A DNA stretch of 47,328 nt, taken from Prevotella sp. GTDB taxonomy: Bacteria; Bacteroidota; Bacteroidia; Bacteroidales; Bacteroidaceae. Made by a program: the position numbers and the translations under genes. Shown here piece after piece: positions 6,420 through 16,947 of this stretch (positions are counted from its first letter, which is position 1; every line of letters begins with the position of its first letter). The stretch lies in contig JAFLSE010000019.1 in assembly GCA_022511075.1 (NCBI GenBank), positions 1 to 47,328 on the forward strand. Direction: 5' to 3'. Under the pieces are notes generated by a model that made no database searches, was not told where the DNA came from, and worked only from the letters and a program-made list of their open reading frames with translations.

Positions 6420-8933
6420 ATGATTTATCCTGACAATTACGAACATAAAATAGGATTCGACGAGATAAGGCAGTTGCTGTATTCAAAATGCCTCAGCGCA
6501 TTGGGAAAGGAACGTGTTGACGGCATAAAGGTGTCGACAGACGTGGATGTTATAAACCGAAGGCTGCAGGAGGTGCGTGAGTTTCGCCGCCTGCAAGCGG
6601 AGGACAGCGAGTTTCCGATGCACAACTTTTTTGATGTCAGACAACAGGTGGCGCGGCTGCGGCTTGAAGGCACATATCTTGAAGAAGAGGAGATGTGGGA
6701 CTTGAACAGGTCGCTGCACACGATAATAGACATTGTGGCATATCTCAACAGAAACAGCGACGAGGACAGCACACCGCCTTATCCAGCCCTTCACGCACTG
6801 ACGGAAGAGATAGTAACGTTTCCAAACATTACACAGGCGATAGAGCGAATACTCGACAAGTGGGGAAAAATTCGCGATGACGCGTCGCCTACGCTGCACG
6901 ACATTCGCAGACAACTGGCAAGTACGGAGGGAACAATCTCGCGTACATTATATAATATACTGCGTGCGGCACAGAGCGAAGGACTTGTTGAGAAAGATGC
7001 TGCACCTACGTTGCGCGACGGACGACTGGTGATTCCCGTTGCTCCCGGAATGAAACGCAAGATAAAAGGCATTGTTCACGACGAGAGTGCCAGTGGAAAG
7101 ACGGTGTTCATTGAGCCTGCCGAGGTGGTTGAGGCAAATAACCGCATACGCGAACTGGAAGCGGACGAGCGCAGGGAGATGATAAGGATTCTGAAAGACT
7201 TTGCAGCCTTGGTGCGCCCAAACATCATGGAGATAGTGAAGTCGTATCGCCTTCTTGCCGACATTGATATGATACGAGCCAAGGCATTGTTTGCCGAGAT
7301 GACTGGCGCAACAGAGCCGAAGGTCACGGATAAGCCCCATATAGACTGGATACAGGCGCGTCACCCATTGTTGGCATTGCAGTTGGAGAAGCAGCAGAAA
7401 AAGGTTGTGCCGCTCGATATAATGCTGACAAAAGAGAAGCGCATTCTGATAATATCCGGCCCTAACGCCGGCGGAAAGTCGGTGTGCCTGAAAACCGTGG
7501 GACTGCTGCAATATATGTTGCAGTGCGGACTGCCGATACCGGTCGACGACCGCTCGAGGACGGGCGTTTTCAGGAACATAATGATAGACATAGGTGACGA
7601 GCAGAGCATTGCCGACGACTTGAGTACATACAGCGGACACCTTACGAACATGAAGCAGGTGATGCGCCACAGCGACGGGCATACACTGTTGCTGATAGAC
7701 GAGTTTGGCACAGGCACAGAGCCGCAGATAGGCGGAGCGATAGCCGAGAGCGTGCTCAGGCAGTTTTGCAAGCGCGGGGCATACGGAGTGATAACCACCC
7801 ACTACCAGAACCTGAAATACTTTGCCGACCAGAACGAGGGTGTCGTCAACGGCGCAATGCTCTACGACCGACATCAGATGCAGGCATTGTTTCAACTTGC
7901 CATCGGACAGCCGGGCTCGTCGTTTGCCATAGAGATAGCGCGAAAGACGGGAATACCCGAAGAGGTGATACGCGATGCAAGCGAGATTGTAGGCGCAGAC
8001 TACATTCAAAGCGACAAATACTTGCAGGACATCGTGCGCGACAAGCGCTACTGGGAGACGAAACGACAGAACGTTCACCAACAGGAAAAACAACTGCAGC
8101 AGAAGATTGAACGCTACGAAAAGGAACTTGCCGAGGTGGAAAGGCAGCGCAAGGAAACACTGCAAAAGGCAAAGGAACAGGCGGAGGAACTTCTGCGAGA
8201 GAGCAACCGACGGATAGAAAACGCAATACGCGAGATAAAGGAGGCTCAGGCCCATAAGGAGGAGACTCGCCGCATACGCGAGCAGTTGAACGTGTTCAAG
8301 CAGGAGGTTGAAGATGCCTTCAACGCCAACGATGAACTGATAGAACGCAAGATGCGCCAGATTCAGGAGCGCAAGGAACGCCGCGAGAAGCGCAAGAACG
8401 AGAAGAAACTGCGTCAGGAACAGGAGAACTCCGCAATGGTAAAGCTTGTGCTGAAAAAAGACGCACCGCTGCAAAAGGGTGACACCGTGAGGATTAAGGG
8501 TCTGCAATCGGTGGGCGAGGTTGAGAGCATCGACGGCAAGATGGCTACGGTGATATTCGGCGACATGCGCACAAAGATGCGCTGCGACCGGTTGGAACGT
8601 GCCGATAAGCCCAAACAGCAGGAGTCGGCATCGTCGTACACGGCAGCGAGCCGTATGACACGCGACACGATAGACCGCCGAAAACTGAACTTCAAACAGG
8701 ACATCGACGTGAGAGGTATGCGTGCCGACGAAGCCATACAAGCCGTGACATACTACATCGACGATGCAATACTCGTGGGCATGTCGCGCGTGCGAATATT
8801 ACACGGCACTGGCACAGGCGCATTGAGGCAAGCCATAAGGGCGTATCTCTCAACAGTGCCCAACGTTACAGGATTCCGCGACGAGCACGTGCAATTTGGC
8901 GGTGCAGGCATAACGGTGGTAGATATAGGATAG
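6420..8933 (+). CDS. mutS2: Endonuclease MutS2
   Basis: 837 residues, the usual MutS2 length. A MutS-type ATPase with Walker A GPNAGGKS (residues 347-354) and Walker [10 protein letters not shown] (Asp427-Glu428), a long charged coiled coil (about 520-690), a KOW-like segment (GDTVRIKG) and a C-terminal Smr domain with [11 protein letters not shown] and HGTGTG (His795). The mismatch-recognition domain of MutS is absent, as expected. Known roles of the family are suppression of recombination and rescue of collided ribosomes through the Smr nuclease. The Smr motif carries DVRG where many homologues have LDLRG, with no loss expected. recG follows after 15 bases, so the two are probably one operon concerned with branched DNA. 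Confidence 0.95.
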   Translation: MIYPDNYEHKIGFDEIRQLLYSKCLSALGKERVDGIKVSTDVDVINRRLQEVREFRRLQAEDSEFPMHNFFDVRQQVARLRLEGTYLEEEEMWDLNRSLHTIIDIVAYLNRNSDEDSTPPYPALHALTEEIVTFPNITQAIERILDKWGKIRDDASPTLHDIRRQLASTEGTISRTLYNILRAAQSEGLVEKDAAPTLRDGRLVIPVAPGMKRKIKGIVHDESASGKTVFIEPAEVVEANNRIRELEADERREMIRILKDFAALVRPNIMEIVKSYRLLADIDMIRAKALFAEMTGATEPKVTDKPHIDWIQARHPLLALQLEKQQKKVVPLDIMLTKEKRILIISGPNAGGKSVCLKTVGLLQYMLQCGLPIPVDDRSRTGVFRNIMIDIGDEQSIADDLSTYSGHLTNMKQVMRHSDGHTLLLIDEFGTGTEPQIGGAIAESVLRQFCKRGAYGVITTHYQNLKYFADQNEGVVNGAMLYDRHQMQALFQLAIGQPGSSFAIEIARKTGIPEEVIRDASEIVGADYIQSDKYLQDIVRDKRYWETKRQNVHQQEKQLQQKIERYEKELAEVERQRKETLQKAKEQAEELLRESNRRIENAIREIKEAQAHKEETRRIREQLNVFKQEVEDAFNANDELIERKMRQIQERKERREKRKNEKKLRQEQENSAMVKLVLKKDAPLQKGDTVRIKGLQSVGEVESIDGKMATVIFGDMRTKMRCDRLERADKPKQQESASSYTAASRMTRDTIDRRKLNFKQDIDVRGMRADEAIQAVTYYIDDAILVGMSRVRILHGTGTGALRQAIRAYLSTVPNVTGFRDEHVQFGGAGITVVDIG

Positions 8934-8948
8934 GACAAGATACGAAAT

Positions 8949-11057
8949 ATGGCAGGCACGTTATCGATATTGAGGCAGGACATCAAGTATCTGCCAAACG
9001 TAGGACCTCGGAAGAAGCAAGTTCTTGCCGACGAGATAGGCGTGAACACCTACGGCGACCTGCTGGAATATTATCCATATAAGTATGTTGACAGAAGCCG
9101 CGTCTACACCGTAAGGGAAATGACCGAGGATATGCCATACGTTCAGGCGGTGGGCAGGATATTGAGTTGGGACGTTTATGAGATGGGGCCTCGCAAGCAG
9201 CGCTACGTGGCTCATTTCTCCGACGGCACTGGAGTCATGGACTTGGTGTGGTTCAATGGCGGCAAGTATGCCCGTCAGACTTACAAGGTGGGCGAGGAAT
9301 ATGTGGTATTCGGCAAGCCGAGCGTATATAACGGACGCATAAACATACAGCATCCCGAAATAGAGGACAACGAGGATTTGCAGTTGTCGGCAATGGGAAT
9401 GCAGCCGCATTACAACACCACGGAGAAGATGAAGCGCATAGGTTTGACATCGCGCGGAATGGAACGGCTCACGAGGACACTGCTCGAAAAGATTGCGGAG
9501 GAAATACCCGAGACGCTTCCCGACTTCATCGTTAACCGCCTGTGCCTGATGGGGCGCGACACGGCGCTGCGCACAATACATTATCCCAAGGACGCACGAA
9601 TGCTGGAGCACGCCCGTATGCGCCTGAAGTTTGAGGAACTTTTCTATGTGCAACTCAACATCCTGCGCTATGTGAGCGACCATCGGCGGAAGTTTCGCGG
9701 CAATGTGTTTGCAAGGATAGGCGACAGTTTCAACGGCTTTTATCATAATCATCTTCCCTTTGAACTTACCAATGCCCAGAAACGCGTGTTGCGCGAGATA
9801 CGTGCCGATGTGGGCAGCGGCAGACAGATGAATCGCTTGCTTCAGGGCGATGTTGGCAGTGGCAAGACGCTCGTGGCGCTCATGGCAATGCTCATAGCCT
9901 TGGACAACGGTTTTCAGGCTTGCATCATGGCACCCACGGAAATACTTGCCGAGCAGCATCTTGCTACGATAAAGGAGTTTCTTGGCGATATGCCCATAAG
10001 GGTGGAATTGCTCACTGGAATGGTAAAGGGCAAGCGCAGGCAGGAGGCGCTCGACGGATTGGCTGCAGGCGAGATAAACATACTTGTGGGCACGCACGCA
10101 GTGATAGAAGACACGGTGCAGTTTGCCCGCCTCGGTTTGGTAGTGGTTGACGAGCAGCACCGCTTCGGCGTGGCGCAGCGAGCCAAGTTGTGGACAAAGA
10201 GCGAAAATCCGCCCCATGTGCTTGTGATGACGGCAACCCCCATACCTCGCACACTGGCTATGACACTTTACGGTGACCTCGATGTGAGCATTATTGACGA
10301 GCTGCCTCCGGGCAGGAAACCCATACACACGCAGCACGTCTTTGACAATCAGCTGAGTGCGCTCTATCAGAGCATACGCAACCAGGTGCGGCAAGGCAGG
10401 CAGGTGTATATCGTTTTCCCTTTGATAGAGGAAAGCGAGAAAATGGACCTTAAAAACCTGGAAGACGGCTATGAGTCGTTGCAACAGATATTCCCCGAGT
10501 TCAGAATGAGCAAGATACACGGCAAGATGAAGCCGAAGGACAAGGAAATGGAGATGCAGCGGTTCGTGAGCGGCGAGACGCAGATGCTTGTGGCAACCAC
10601 GGTGATAGAGGTTGGCGTGAATGTTCCAAACGCCTCGGTGATGGTAATCCTCGAGGCGCAGCGATTCGGTTTGTCGCAGCTGCATCAGTTGCGCGGCAGG
10701 GTGGGGCGCGGTGCCGACCAGTCGTATTGCATACTCGTAACCAATCACAAGATGACGGAAGACACTCGCAAGCGCATCGACATAATGTGCGACACCAACG
10801 ACGGTTTCCGCATTGCCGAGGCTGACTTGAAACTTCGTGGTCCGGGCGACCTCGAAGGAACGCAGCAGAGCGGCATGGCTTTCGACCTGAAGATTGCCAA
10901 CATAACACGCGATGGTCAGCTCGTGCAGCTGGCACGCGACGAAGCACAGCGCATCATCGACGACGACCCTGCCTGCAACAGCGAAAGAAACAAACTGATG
11001 TGGGACCGCCTTCAGGAACTGCGCAAGACCAACATAAACTGGTCGGCGATATCTTAA
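8949..11057 (+). CDS. recG: ATP-dependent DNA helicase RecG
   Basis: 702 residues, near the standard RecG length. The N-terminal wedge/OB domain (about 60-170) is followed by SF2 helicase lobes: Walker A GDVGSGKT (300-307), DEQH box (401-404), MTATPIPRTLAMTLYGDLD, and the C-terminal QLHQLRGRVGRG motif VI and TRDGQLVQLARDEA tail. RecG unwinds Holliday junctions and regresses stalled forks. It lies 15 bases after mutS2 and ends 24 bases before the convergent GH106 gene; no terminator is evident in that gap. Confidence 0.97.
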   Translation: MAGTLSILRQDIKYLPNVGPRKKQVLADEIGVNTYGDLLEYYPYKYVDRSRVYTVREMTEDMPYVQAVGRILSWDVYEMGPRKQRYVAHFSDGTGVMDLVWFNGGKYARQTYKVGEEYVVFGKPSVYNGRINIQHPEIEDNEDLQLSAMGMQPHYNTTEKMKRIGLTSRGMERLTRTLLEKIAEEIPETLPDFIVNRLCLMGRDTALRTIHYPKDARMLEHARMRLKFEELFYVQLNILRYVSDHRRKFRGNVFARIGDSFNGFYHNHLPFELTNAQKRVLREIRADVGSGRQMNRLLQGDVGSGKTLVALMAMLIALDNGFQACIMAPTEILAEQHLATIKEFLGDMPIRVELLTGMVKGKRRQEALDGLAAGEINILVGTHAVIEDTVQFARLGLVVVDEQHRFGVAQRAKLWTKSENPPHVLVMTATPIPRTLAMTLYGDLDVSIIDELPPGRKPIHTQHVFDNQLSALYQSIRNQVRQGRQVYIVFPLIEESEKMDLKNLEDGYESLQQIFPEFRMSKIHGKMKPKDKEMEMQRFVSGETQMLVATTVIEVGVNVPNASVMVILEAQRFGLSQLHQLRGRVGRGADQSYCILVTNHKMTEDTRKRIDIMCDTNDGFRIAEADLKLRGPGDLEGTQQSGMAFDLKIANITRDGQLVQLARDEAQRIIDDDPACNSERNKLMWDRLQELRKTNINWSAIS

Positions 11058-11081
11058 TACACCACAAGTTGTTGAAATATG

Positions 11082-14000
11082 TTATTTTAACACTGTTACC
11101 GGTCCGAGCAGTCCTGCCGGTATCGTGGTCTTTTCGGCACGGCGATATTTGGCGTTTGTCCATATACCCTCGTATGGCGGAGTGCCGAGGTCGCTGCCGA
11201 GCAAAGCGTTTGCCCAAGTGTTAACTACAAGAATCTTCAGCTCGTTCTTGCCTTTGTGCAACGCCTTTGTTATGTCGGTACGATATGGGGCTGTCCACAG
11301 CGTGCCGCAATCTATGCCGTTTACTGTCACAGTTGCAATATCGCGCACATCGCCAAGGTCTAAAACGATTTTTTCATTCTTTCCTGCCTTGAACGTTGTT
11401 GTGTAGGTGGCGTGTCCTGAATAGTATTTTATTCCGTTGTCATCGTTTGTACTCCAATCGAACAGGGTAGGGGATGTTACGGTCTTGCCGTTCTCCTCGA
11501 ATGCTATAGTCCACTCTGTGGTGTTGAGCGGTGTGGTCTGAATATCCTTTTGCATAGGCGTGTCCGTTGTCGTTTCCGTGTCAGACAAAATGTAGAACAA
11601 CGACTCACCTGCTGCCAATGACAATTTTCCATCTGTCATTATGTCTTCCGCCTTGTATATTTTTCCGCTTACGGCATCGGCAACATATTCGTATGCCCTG
11701 CTTTCACGGAATTTGGGTGCAAAAGCCAATGTCTTGTCGCTTTGGTTGCTCAACAGATATATGTCGGCTTCGTTGGCGTGACGGTGGGTGTAGTCTATTC
11801 CAAGTGGCAACTCCACATCGCGTGCTATGCCTATGCTTTCAAGCGTAGGTTCAGTCCACGGCTTGTCTATCACTTTCAGACCCTGCTTGCGCAGTTCATC
11901 AATCTTGCTTCCTGCCGTGTTTAGTCCTGCGGGATTCATAAGTCTTTTGCCCGGCAGTGTCAGTGCAGCATACGTCATACCGTCACGTGTAACGAGTTTA
12001 CCATCAACCATTCTTGCTCCGTCGAGAGCATCGTGGTTGAAAGAGTCATATTTGTAGCCACGCATGGCGTTCACCCATGTTCCAGCCTTCGTCATATTAC
12101 GCGTGTGCGTAACTCCGGCTGGACTTACCTCCAATGGCTGTCCTATGTTTGCCACACGCTCCTTTTCCCTTTGCAGGGCGTCTTTGTTGTAAAGACCGCC
12201 GAGGATATTCACGAGTCGTTCAGGCAATATTGAACGGCGAGGCACTTCATCGCCCGTATATACCGCAATGTCGATAACAGGGCTTCCGTATTGAAGCAAC
12301 GACTGCGAACGTGCCACATAATCGGTGAATGCAGGGAACTCCCTCCACCAAGTGTTGTCGCGTTGGAAGAAAGTACCTATGCCGTCGAGCGTCATTCCTG
12401 GCTTCTTGTCGGTGAATGGATTGTGGGTCATAACGTGGAACACCAATGCATTTATGCCTAAGCAATAGTTTGCATCGAGCAAAGGACGCAACATTGCAGG
12501 GTGTTCGTCCCATACGCCGCGAAGTTCCGTGAATCCCTCTGCCTGTATTATGTTCTTGTTGTAAACGTGTGCTCCGCTTATTGCGTCGAGCATATCGTTT
12601 GGCTTGTCGTGTGTAGGACTCTTAATCCAGAACTCGCCCATAGGATAGTCGGTGCGCCTGTAATGCAGCATTCCGTCGCTTACCATTGTGGGTGCTACGC
12701 ATTCTGCCGAAAGTTCAACGCCAAATCTGCGTGCAGCCTGCTGTATCTCGTCGAAGAAGATGCCGTCTATAAGTTCGGCTATTGTCAGTCGAACATCGCG
12801 AAGAACAGCATCCGATTTGTCTGACGACTCCATCGGTACACCTGCCAACAAAGGCAGCCACGGCATAAGGTCGTAACCACGGCGTGCCTTGAACTCGTCT
12901 GCAAAATTGCTGCTCCAGTTCTGGCTGCCGCACTCCCAACTGTCAACGTGCAAACGCTTCAATACCCTGTCGGCAACTCCTGCAGGGGCATTGCGGCGTA
13001 TAGTGCCAAACCAGTTGTCAATCTGCTTTCTTATTGCTGCGCGAGAGAACTTGTCGCATTCAAGACCGCGACCGCCTCCGCCTGTAGCATTTGTGTGCAG
13101 TGTTGAAGTGTGACCCATTCTAATAACACGATAATATCCTTCTTTCAGCTTCTCACCGTCTTTCAATGGCAGTGCCTTCATCTCGGCAGGTGTCACGCAG
13201 TCAGCATCGGCAACGGCAAACGGCTCTGGCACTCGCCATACAAGTGCCGCCTTACCTTCATAGCCGTCGATGACAGCCTGATCAGACAGTTCTATTCCAC
13301 CAACTCTTAGTGTTGGTTTCCATTTAGCTGCGTCCATATCCTCGCTGCCGGGGTCACTGCCTTCGGGAGTCCAATGGAACTTGAAATATTTTGCCCTTGT
13401 AGCAGGCACGGCGTATGTAGCCTGTGCGTCGGTATTTTGCCATCCCTGTCGTGCAGGTTGCAGTTGTCTCACAGGATGCCACAGCTTGCCATCGTCGGAA
13501 GCACTAATCATAAAACGGTGCGACTGCACGTTGTTGCCTCCCGTGATTATCCTTACCGACCGCAAAGTGAAATGCTCATCGTATGACATAATGATGTCAG
13601 AAGGATTCTCTGCCCTAAAAGGAAATTCCACCGAAGACTTCGGCTGACGCTTGTCTGCGTTACTCACGGGATAGATATATGTAGCGATGTCCTCATAATA
13701 GCCTTCTACAGGTACTCGCGGAGTTACTATATTGGGTGTACCCTTGCCACCTATATATATAATGGTGTCGCTCCACACAACTTTCTGCATACTTTCTTCT
13801 GGCTTTATCCACGGACCGCCAGCCAGTGCAAAACCGTCGCAGATGTGTATGCCCATATCTAAGTGTAGGCTGTCTGCCATTTGCCACACTGTATTCATGC
13901 GCTTCCACCATTCAGCGGATAATTGCTCCGACTTGCCGCCAAGTTCCTTGCCGTCGGCACTGCTTTTTATCGGCATGAGATAGAATCCTGCTATGTTGGC

Positions 14001-14186
14001 ATGTTTCATGGCCTCCATATCGAGCCTTATGCCCTCGTCGCTCACGTTACCATACATCCAGTACCAAAATGTCCACGGACGTGCAGCCTTGTCGGGATTA
14101 CGGAAACGTGCATCCCAGTTGTCAGCTTTTACTGCCATAGCCGTTGTTGCCAGCAGTACTGCCGATACAAAAAGTTTCTTTATCAT
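11082..14186 (-). CDS. Secreted glycoside hydrolase, GH106 (alpha-L-rhamnosidase)-like
   Basis: 1034 residues with a clear signal peptide (MIKKLFVSAVLLATTAMAVKA). The start FRNPDKAARPWTFWYWMYGN, then EAMKHANIAGFYLMP, matches the opening of GH106-type proteins, whose known members remove alpha-L-rhamnose from plant glycans. The central part (about 330-620) carries HVDSWECGSQNW and AEGFTELRG, typical of the catalytic barrel; the C-terminal ~150 residues (YYSGHATYTTTF, VLDLGDVRDIATVTVNGID) form a beta-sandwich carbohydrate-binding fold. I cannot assign catalytic residues. It likely acts in the periplasm. It has its own promoter and lies downstream of uxaC on the same strand; no SusC/D pair is present, so this is not a full polysaccharide utilisation locus. 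Confidence 0.8.
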   Translation of the reverse strand: MIKKLFVSAVLLATTAMAVKADNWDARFRNPDKAARPWTFWYWMYGNVSDEGIRLDMEAMKHANIAGFYLMPIKSSADGKELGGKSEQLSAEWWKRMNTVWQMADSLHLDMGIHICDGFALAGGPWIKPEESMQKVVWSDTIIYIGGKGTPNIVTPRVPVEGYYEDIATYIYPVSNADKRQPKSSVEFPFRAENPSDIIMSYDEHFTLRSVRIITGGNNVQSHRFMISASDDGKLWHPVRQLQPARQGWQNTDAQATYAVPATRAKYFKFHWTPEGSDPGSEDMDAAKWKPTLRVGGIELSDQAVIDGYEGKAALVWRVPEPFAVADADCVTPAEMKALPLKDGEKLKEGYYRVIRMGHTSTLHTNATGGGGRGLECDKFSRAAIRKQIDNWFGTIRRNAPAGVADRVLKRLHVDSWECGSQNWSSNFADEFKARRGYDLMPWLPLLAGVPMESSDKSDAVLRDVRLTIAELIDGIFFDEIQQAARRFGVELSAECVAPTMVSDGMLHYRRTDYPMGEFWIKSPTHDKPNDMLDAISGAHVYNKNIIQAEGFTELRGVWDEHPAMLRPLLDANYCLGINALVFHVMTHNPFTDKKPGMTLDGIGTFFQRDNTWWREFPAFTDYVARSQSLLQYGSPVIDIAVYTGDEVPRRSILPERLVNILGGLYNKDALQREKERVANIGQPLEVSPAGVTHTRNMTKAGTWVNAMRGYKYDSFNHDALDGARMVDGKLVTRDGMTYAALTLPGKRLMNPAGLNTAGSKIDELRKQGLKVIDKPWTEPTLESIGIARDVELPLGIDYTHRHANEADIYLLSNQSDKTLAFAPKFRESRAYEYVADAVSGKIYKAEDIMTDGKLSLAAGESLFYILSDTETTTDTPMQKDIQTTPLNTTEWTIAFEENGKTVTSPTLFDWSTNDDNGIKYYSGHATYTTTFKAGKNEKIVLDLGDVRDIATVTVNGIDCGTLWTAPYRTDITKALHKGKNELKILVVNTWANALLGSDLGTPPYEGIWTNAKYRRAEKTTIPAGLLGPVTVLK

Positions 14187-14241
14187 TCTTGTAGTTGTTT
14201 TATAGTTTGTCAGTCAGTTTGTAATTGGTTGTATTCAGGTG

Positions 14242-14272
14242 CAAATATAATGATTTTTTCTTAAATGACAAA
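14242..14272 (-). promoter_or_regulatory. Promoter of the GH106-like gene
   Basis: Minus strand: -33 TTTG (14269-14272), 19 bases, -7 TATATTTG (14242-14249). It gives a leader of about 50 nt. Confidence 0.75.
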
Positions 14273-14317
14273 AGAATTTTGGGGTTTTCAAACAAAAATG
14301 TTGAAAACATAGAAATA

Positions 14318-14358
14318 TAAAAATAGGCAATTAGGATTTCGTTGTGCCTAATTGCCTA
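14318..14358 (-). terminator. Terminator of uxaC
   Basis: TAGGCAATTAGG (14324-14335) and CCTAATTGCCTA (14347-14358) are perfect 12-bp arms. On the minus strand the stem ends in TTTTTATA. It starts 10 bases after the uxaC stop and separates uxaC from the GH106 gene. Confidence 0.85.
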
Positions 14359-14368
14359 AACTTTATTA

Positions 14369-15769
14369 TCAATAGAACTTGAAATAATTCTTTGCGTTAT
14401 TATAACTGATGTCCTCAACCATACGCGAAAGCACTTCCATGTCGTGTGGCAACAAGCCCTTTTCTACGTCATCTCCAAGAATGTTACAGAGCAGACGACG
14501 GAAATACTCGTGACGAGGATAGCTCAGGAACGAACGGCTGTCGGTAAGCATACCAACGAAGCGGCTCAAGAGACCGAGCACAGACAATGCGTCCATCTGG
14601 CGGCGCATACCGTCAAGCTGATCGTTGAACCACCAGCCAGAACCAAACTGAATCTTTCCTGGGCAACCGCCTTGGAAGTTACCAAGCATTGTAGCGATAA
14701 CCTCATTTGCACATGGGTTCAATGTATATAATATGGTACGCGTGAGCTTGTCAGCTGTGTTCAGTTCATCAAGGAAGTGGCTCATAGCCTTTGCGGTAGT
14801 GAACTCACCGATAGAGTCGAAACCGCAGTCAACACCAAGCTGATGATACATCTTTGTGTTGTTGTCACGTATTGCACCGTAGTGGAACTGCTGTGTCCAG
14901 TCTGCCTCTGCATCCATAATAGCCATATCCTTCAAGAATGCGTGCTTATACTGACGTTGCTCCAATACAGACAGCTGCTGTCCGCGCATAGCCTTTGCAA
15001 ATATCGTCTCAATCTGGCTGTCGGTATACTCCTCATCGTAGAATTCCTCAATACCGTGGTCAGACAAGCGGCAACCATTCTCGTGGAAGAATTCGTGACG
15101 CTTCTGCAAAGCATCAAGCAAGTCAGCGTATGTTGTTATTGTAACACCTGCCACCTCACCAAGTTGATTTATATATGCAGGGAATTCAGGCTTCTCAATG
15201 TTCATAGCCTTGTCAGGACGCCATGCAGGAATCATCTTAATCTCGAAACCATCCTCACGTGTCTGCTTGTGATAGCGAAGGTCGTCTACAGGATCGTCTG
15301 TTGTGCAGACACACTCCACATTGTAGTGGCGCATAAGTCCGCGTGCAGAGAACTCAGGTTGCTTCAGTTTCTCATTACACTCGTCAAAAATCTCACGTGC
15401 AGTCTTTGGGTTGAGTTGCTTTTCGATACCGAAGGCAGTCTTCAGCTCAAGGTGTGTCCAGTGATACAATGGGTTACGGAATGTATAAGGAACAGTCTCC
15501 GCCCACTTCTCAAACTTCTCCCAGTCGCTTGTGTCCTTACCTGTGCAGAAACGCTCGTCAACACCGTTGGTACGCATTGCACGCCACTTGTAGTGGTCGC
15601 CGCCGAGCCACAGCTCTGTTATGCTTCTGAACTTGTGGTCGTTTGCCACCATTGCAGGAATCAGATGACAGTGATAGTCGATAATAGGCTTCTTAGCCGC
15701 ATGGTTGTGGAATAGTTCCTGTGCCACTTCGGTGTCAAGCAGGAAATTCGCATCATTAAATTGTTTCAT
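14369..15769 (-). CDS. uxaC: Uronate (glucuronate/galacturonate) isomerase
   Basis: 466 residues, the normal UxaC size. The N-terminal metal site DYHCHL (His33, His35) is followed by the family signature WLGGDHYKWRAMRTNGV and CTTDDPVDDLRYH; later blocks include QFHYGAIRDNN, FQGGCPGKIQFGSGWWFND and LTDSRSFLSYPRHEYFRR. It converts glucuronate to fructuronate and galacturonate to tagaturonate in the cytoplasm. No uxuA, uxuB or kdg genes are adjacent, so the rest of the pathway lies elsewhere. It is transcribed divergently from the asparaginase gene from overlapping promoters and ends in a strong terminator. Confidence 0.97.
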   Translation of the reverse strand: MKQFNDANFLLDTEVAQELFHNHAAKKPIIDYHCHLIPAMVANDHKFRSITELWLGGDHYKWRAMRTNGVDERFCTGKDTSDWEKFEKWAETVPYTFRNPLYHWTHLELKTAFGIEKQLNPKTAREIFDECNEKLKQPEFSARGLMRHYNVECVCTTDDPVDDLRYHKQTREDGFEIKMIPAWRPDKAMNIEKPEFPAYINQLGEVAGVTITTYADLLDALQKRHEFFHENGCRLSDHGIEEFYDEEYTDSQIETIFAKAMRGQQLSVLEQRQYKHAFLKDMAIMDAEADWTQQFHYGAIRDNNTKMYHQLGVDCGFDSIGEFTTAKAMSHFLDELNTADKLTRTILYTLNPCANEVIATMLGNFQGGCPGKIQFGSGWWFNDQLDGMRRQMDALSVLGLLSRFVGMLTDSRSFLSYPRHEYFRRLLCNILGDDVEKGLLPHDMEVLSRMVEDISYNNAKNYFKFY

Positions 15770-15820
15770 TTTGTTTTGTTTTTATTTTGTTATTAGTTTT
15801 AAGTCCATAAGAACCGTGTG

Positions 15821-15852
15821 CAAATTTACTAATATTATTTTGATTTATCAAA
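15821..15852 (-). promoter_or_regulatory. Promoter of uxaC
   Basis: Minus strand: -33 TTTG (15849-15852), 20 bases, -7 TAAATTTG (15821-15828). Its -33 lies inside the spacer of the divergent asparaginase promoter. Confidence 0.75.
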
Positions 15853-15869
15853 TTTTTTAGTTATTTTTG
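15839..15869 (+). promoter_or_regulatory. Promoter of the asparaginase gene
   Basis: -33 TTTG (15839-15842), 19 bases, -7 TATTTTTG (15862-15869). Predicted transcription starts about 10 bases before the ATG at 15887, so the leader is very short. Confidence 0.7.
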
Positions 15870-15886
15870 CACCAAATTTGAAGAAA

Positions 15887-16927
15887 ATGACCCAATCGAA
15901 GCAAAAAGTACTCCTTATTTATACAGGTGGCACGATAGGAATGAACCGCAATCCTATCACCAATGCCCTTGAGCCTTTCAAATTTGAACATTTGCTTAAC
16001 AACGTACCCGAACTGGCGCAATTCGACGTTGACATAGACACTTTCCAGTTTACGCCTCCTATAGACAGCAGCAACATGAACCCTGTCTTGTGGCAGAATC
16101 TTGCTCACATCATAGCCGACAACTATGATGATTTCGATGGCTTCGTAATTCTTCATGGCACAGACACTATGGCTTACACGGCATCTGCGTTGAGCTATAT
16201 GTTCGAGAATCTTACAAAACCCGTAATTCTCACAGGCAGCCAGTTGCCAATTGGTCAGTTGCGCACCGACGGAAAGGAGAATATCATAACAAGCATAGAG
16301 ATAGCATGCGCACTCAACAAAGACGGGCACGCGATGGTTCCAGAGGTATGTATCTATTTCAGTGGCAGCCTTTTGCGTGGCAACCGAACAACAAAGAAGA
16401 GCGCAGAAAACTTTAAGGCATTCGAGTCGTTCAACTATCTGCATCTTGCCAATGCAGGCGTGAACATTACTTACTACGAAGACCGCATATTGAAGCCTGA
16501 CTGGAACAGTCCGATGATTCCTCACTACAATCTCGATGCAAATGTCATCGTATTCACCGTCTTTCCCGGAATACCCGAAGATATCGTGCGTCACGTGCTT
16601 GAGTCGCCAAGTCTTCGTTCAATAGTGATGCGCACATACGGCAGCGGAAATGCTCCTCAACTTCCCTGGCTTTCAGATGCATTGAAGCAAGCCGCCGACA
16701 ACGGCAAGACAATAATCAATATCTCACAGTGCATGGCAGGTATGGTTGAAATGGGGCGTTATGATACTGGTTACCATCTAAAGACGGCTGGGGTCATCTC
16801 TGGCTATGATTCCACTGTTGAGAGTGCCGTTACCAAACTTATGCACCTGCAAGGCTTGTATAGCGACCACGAGAAGATACGTGAAATGATGCAGCGTAGC
16901 ATTCGTGGAGAGATAAGTATAAACTAA
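15887..16927 (+). CDS. ansA: Type I L-asparaginase
   Basis: 346 residues from ATG 15887; a TTG at 15878 in frame is less likely. No signal peptide, so it is the cytoplasmic type I enzyme. Catalytic motifs are IYTGGTIG with nucleophile Thr16 (or the paired Thr13 position) and HGTDTM (90-95), containing the second Thr and Asp; LTGSQLPIGQLRTDG and MRTYGSGNAP are further family blocks. It hydrolyses asparagine to aspartate and ammonia. The UDG-like gene follows after 20 bases and may be co-transcribed. Confidence 0.95.
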   Translation: MTQSKQKVLLIYTGGTIGMNRNPITNALEPFKFEHLLNNVPELAQFDVDIDTFQFTPPIDSSNMNPVLWQNLAHIIADNYDDFDGFVILHGTDTMAYTASALSYMFENLTKPVILTGSQLPIGQLRTDGKENIITSIEIACALNKDGHAMVPEVCIYFSGSLLRGNRTTKKSAENFKAFESFNYLHLANAGVNITYYEDRILKPDWNSPMIPHYNLDANVIVFTVFPGIPEDIVRHVLESPSLRSIVMRTYGSGNAPQLPWLSDALKQAADNGKTIINISQCMAGMVEMGRYDTGYHLKTAGVISGYDSTVESAVTKLMHLQGLYSDHEKIREMMQRSIRGEISIN

Positions 16928-16947
16928 ACATTTTCAATAGTTTAGCC

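Noticed and set aside
6948..8741. Long antisense frame (597 codons) over mutS2
   Set aside because: It lies fully inside mutS2, which has complete catalytic motifs; the antisense product is Leu/His-rich with no recognisable domain. A codon-bias shadow.
8961..10748. Long antisense frame (595 codons) over recG
   Set aside because: Same reason: recG is intact and the antisense product has no domain or plausible start context.
14777..15715. Plus-strand frame of 312 codons
   Set aside because: Antisense shadow of uxaC, whose metal-site and signature motifs are complete.
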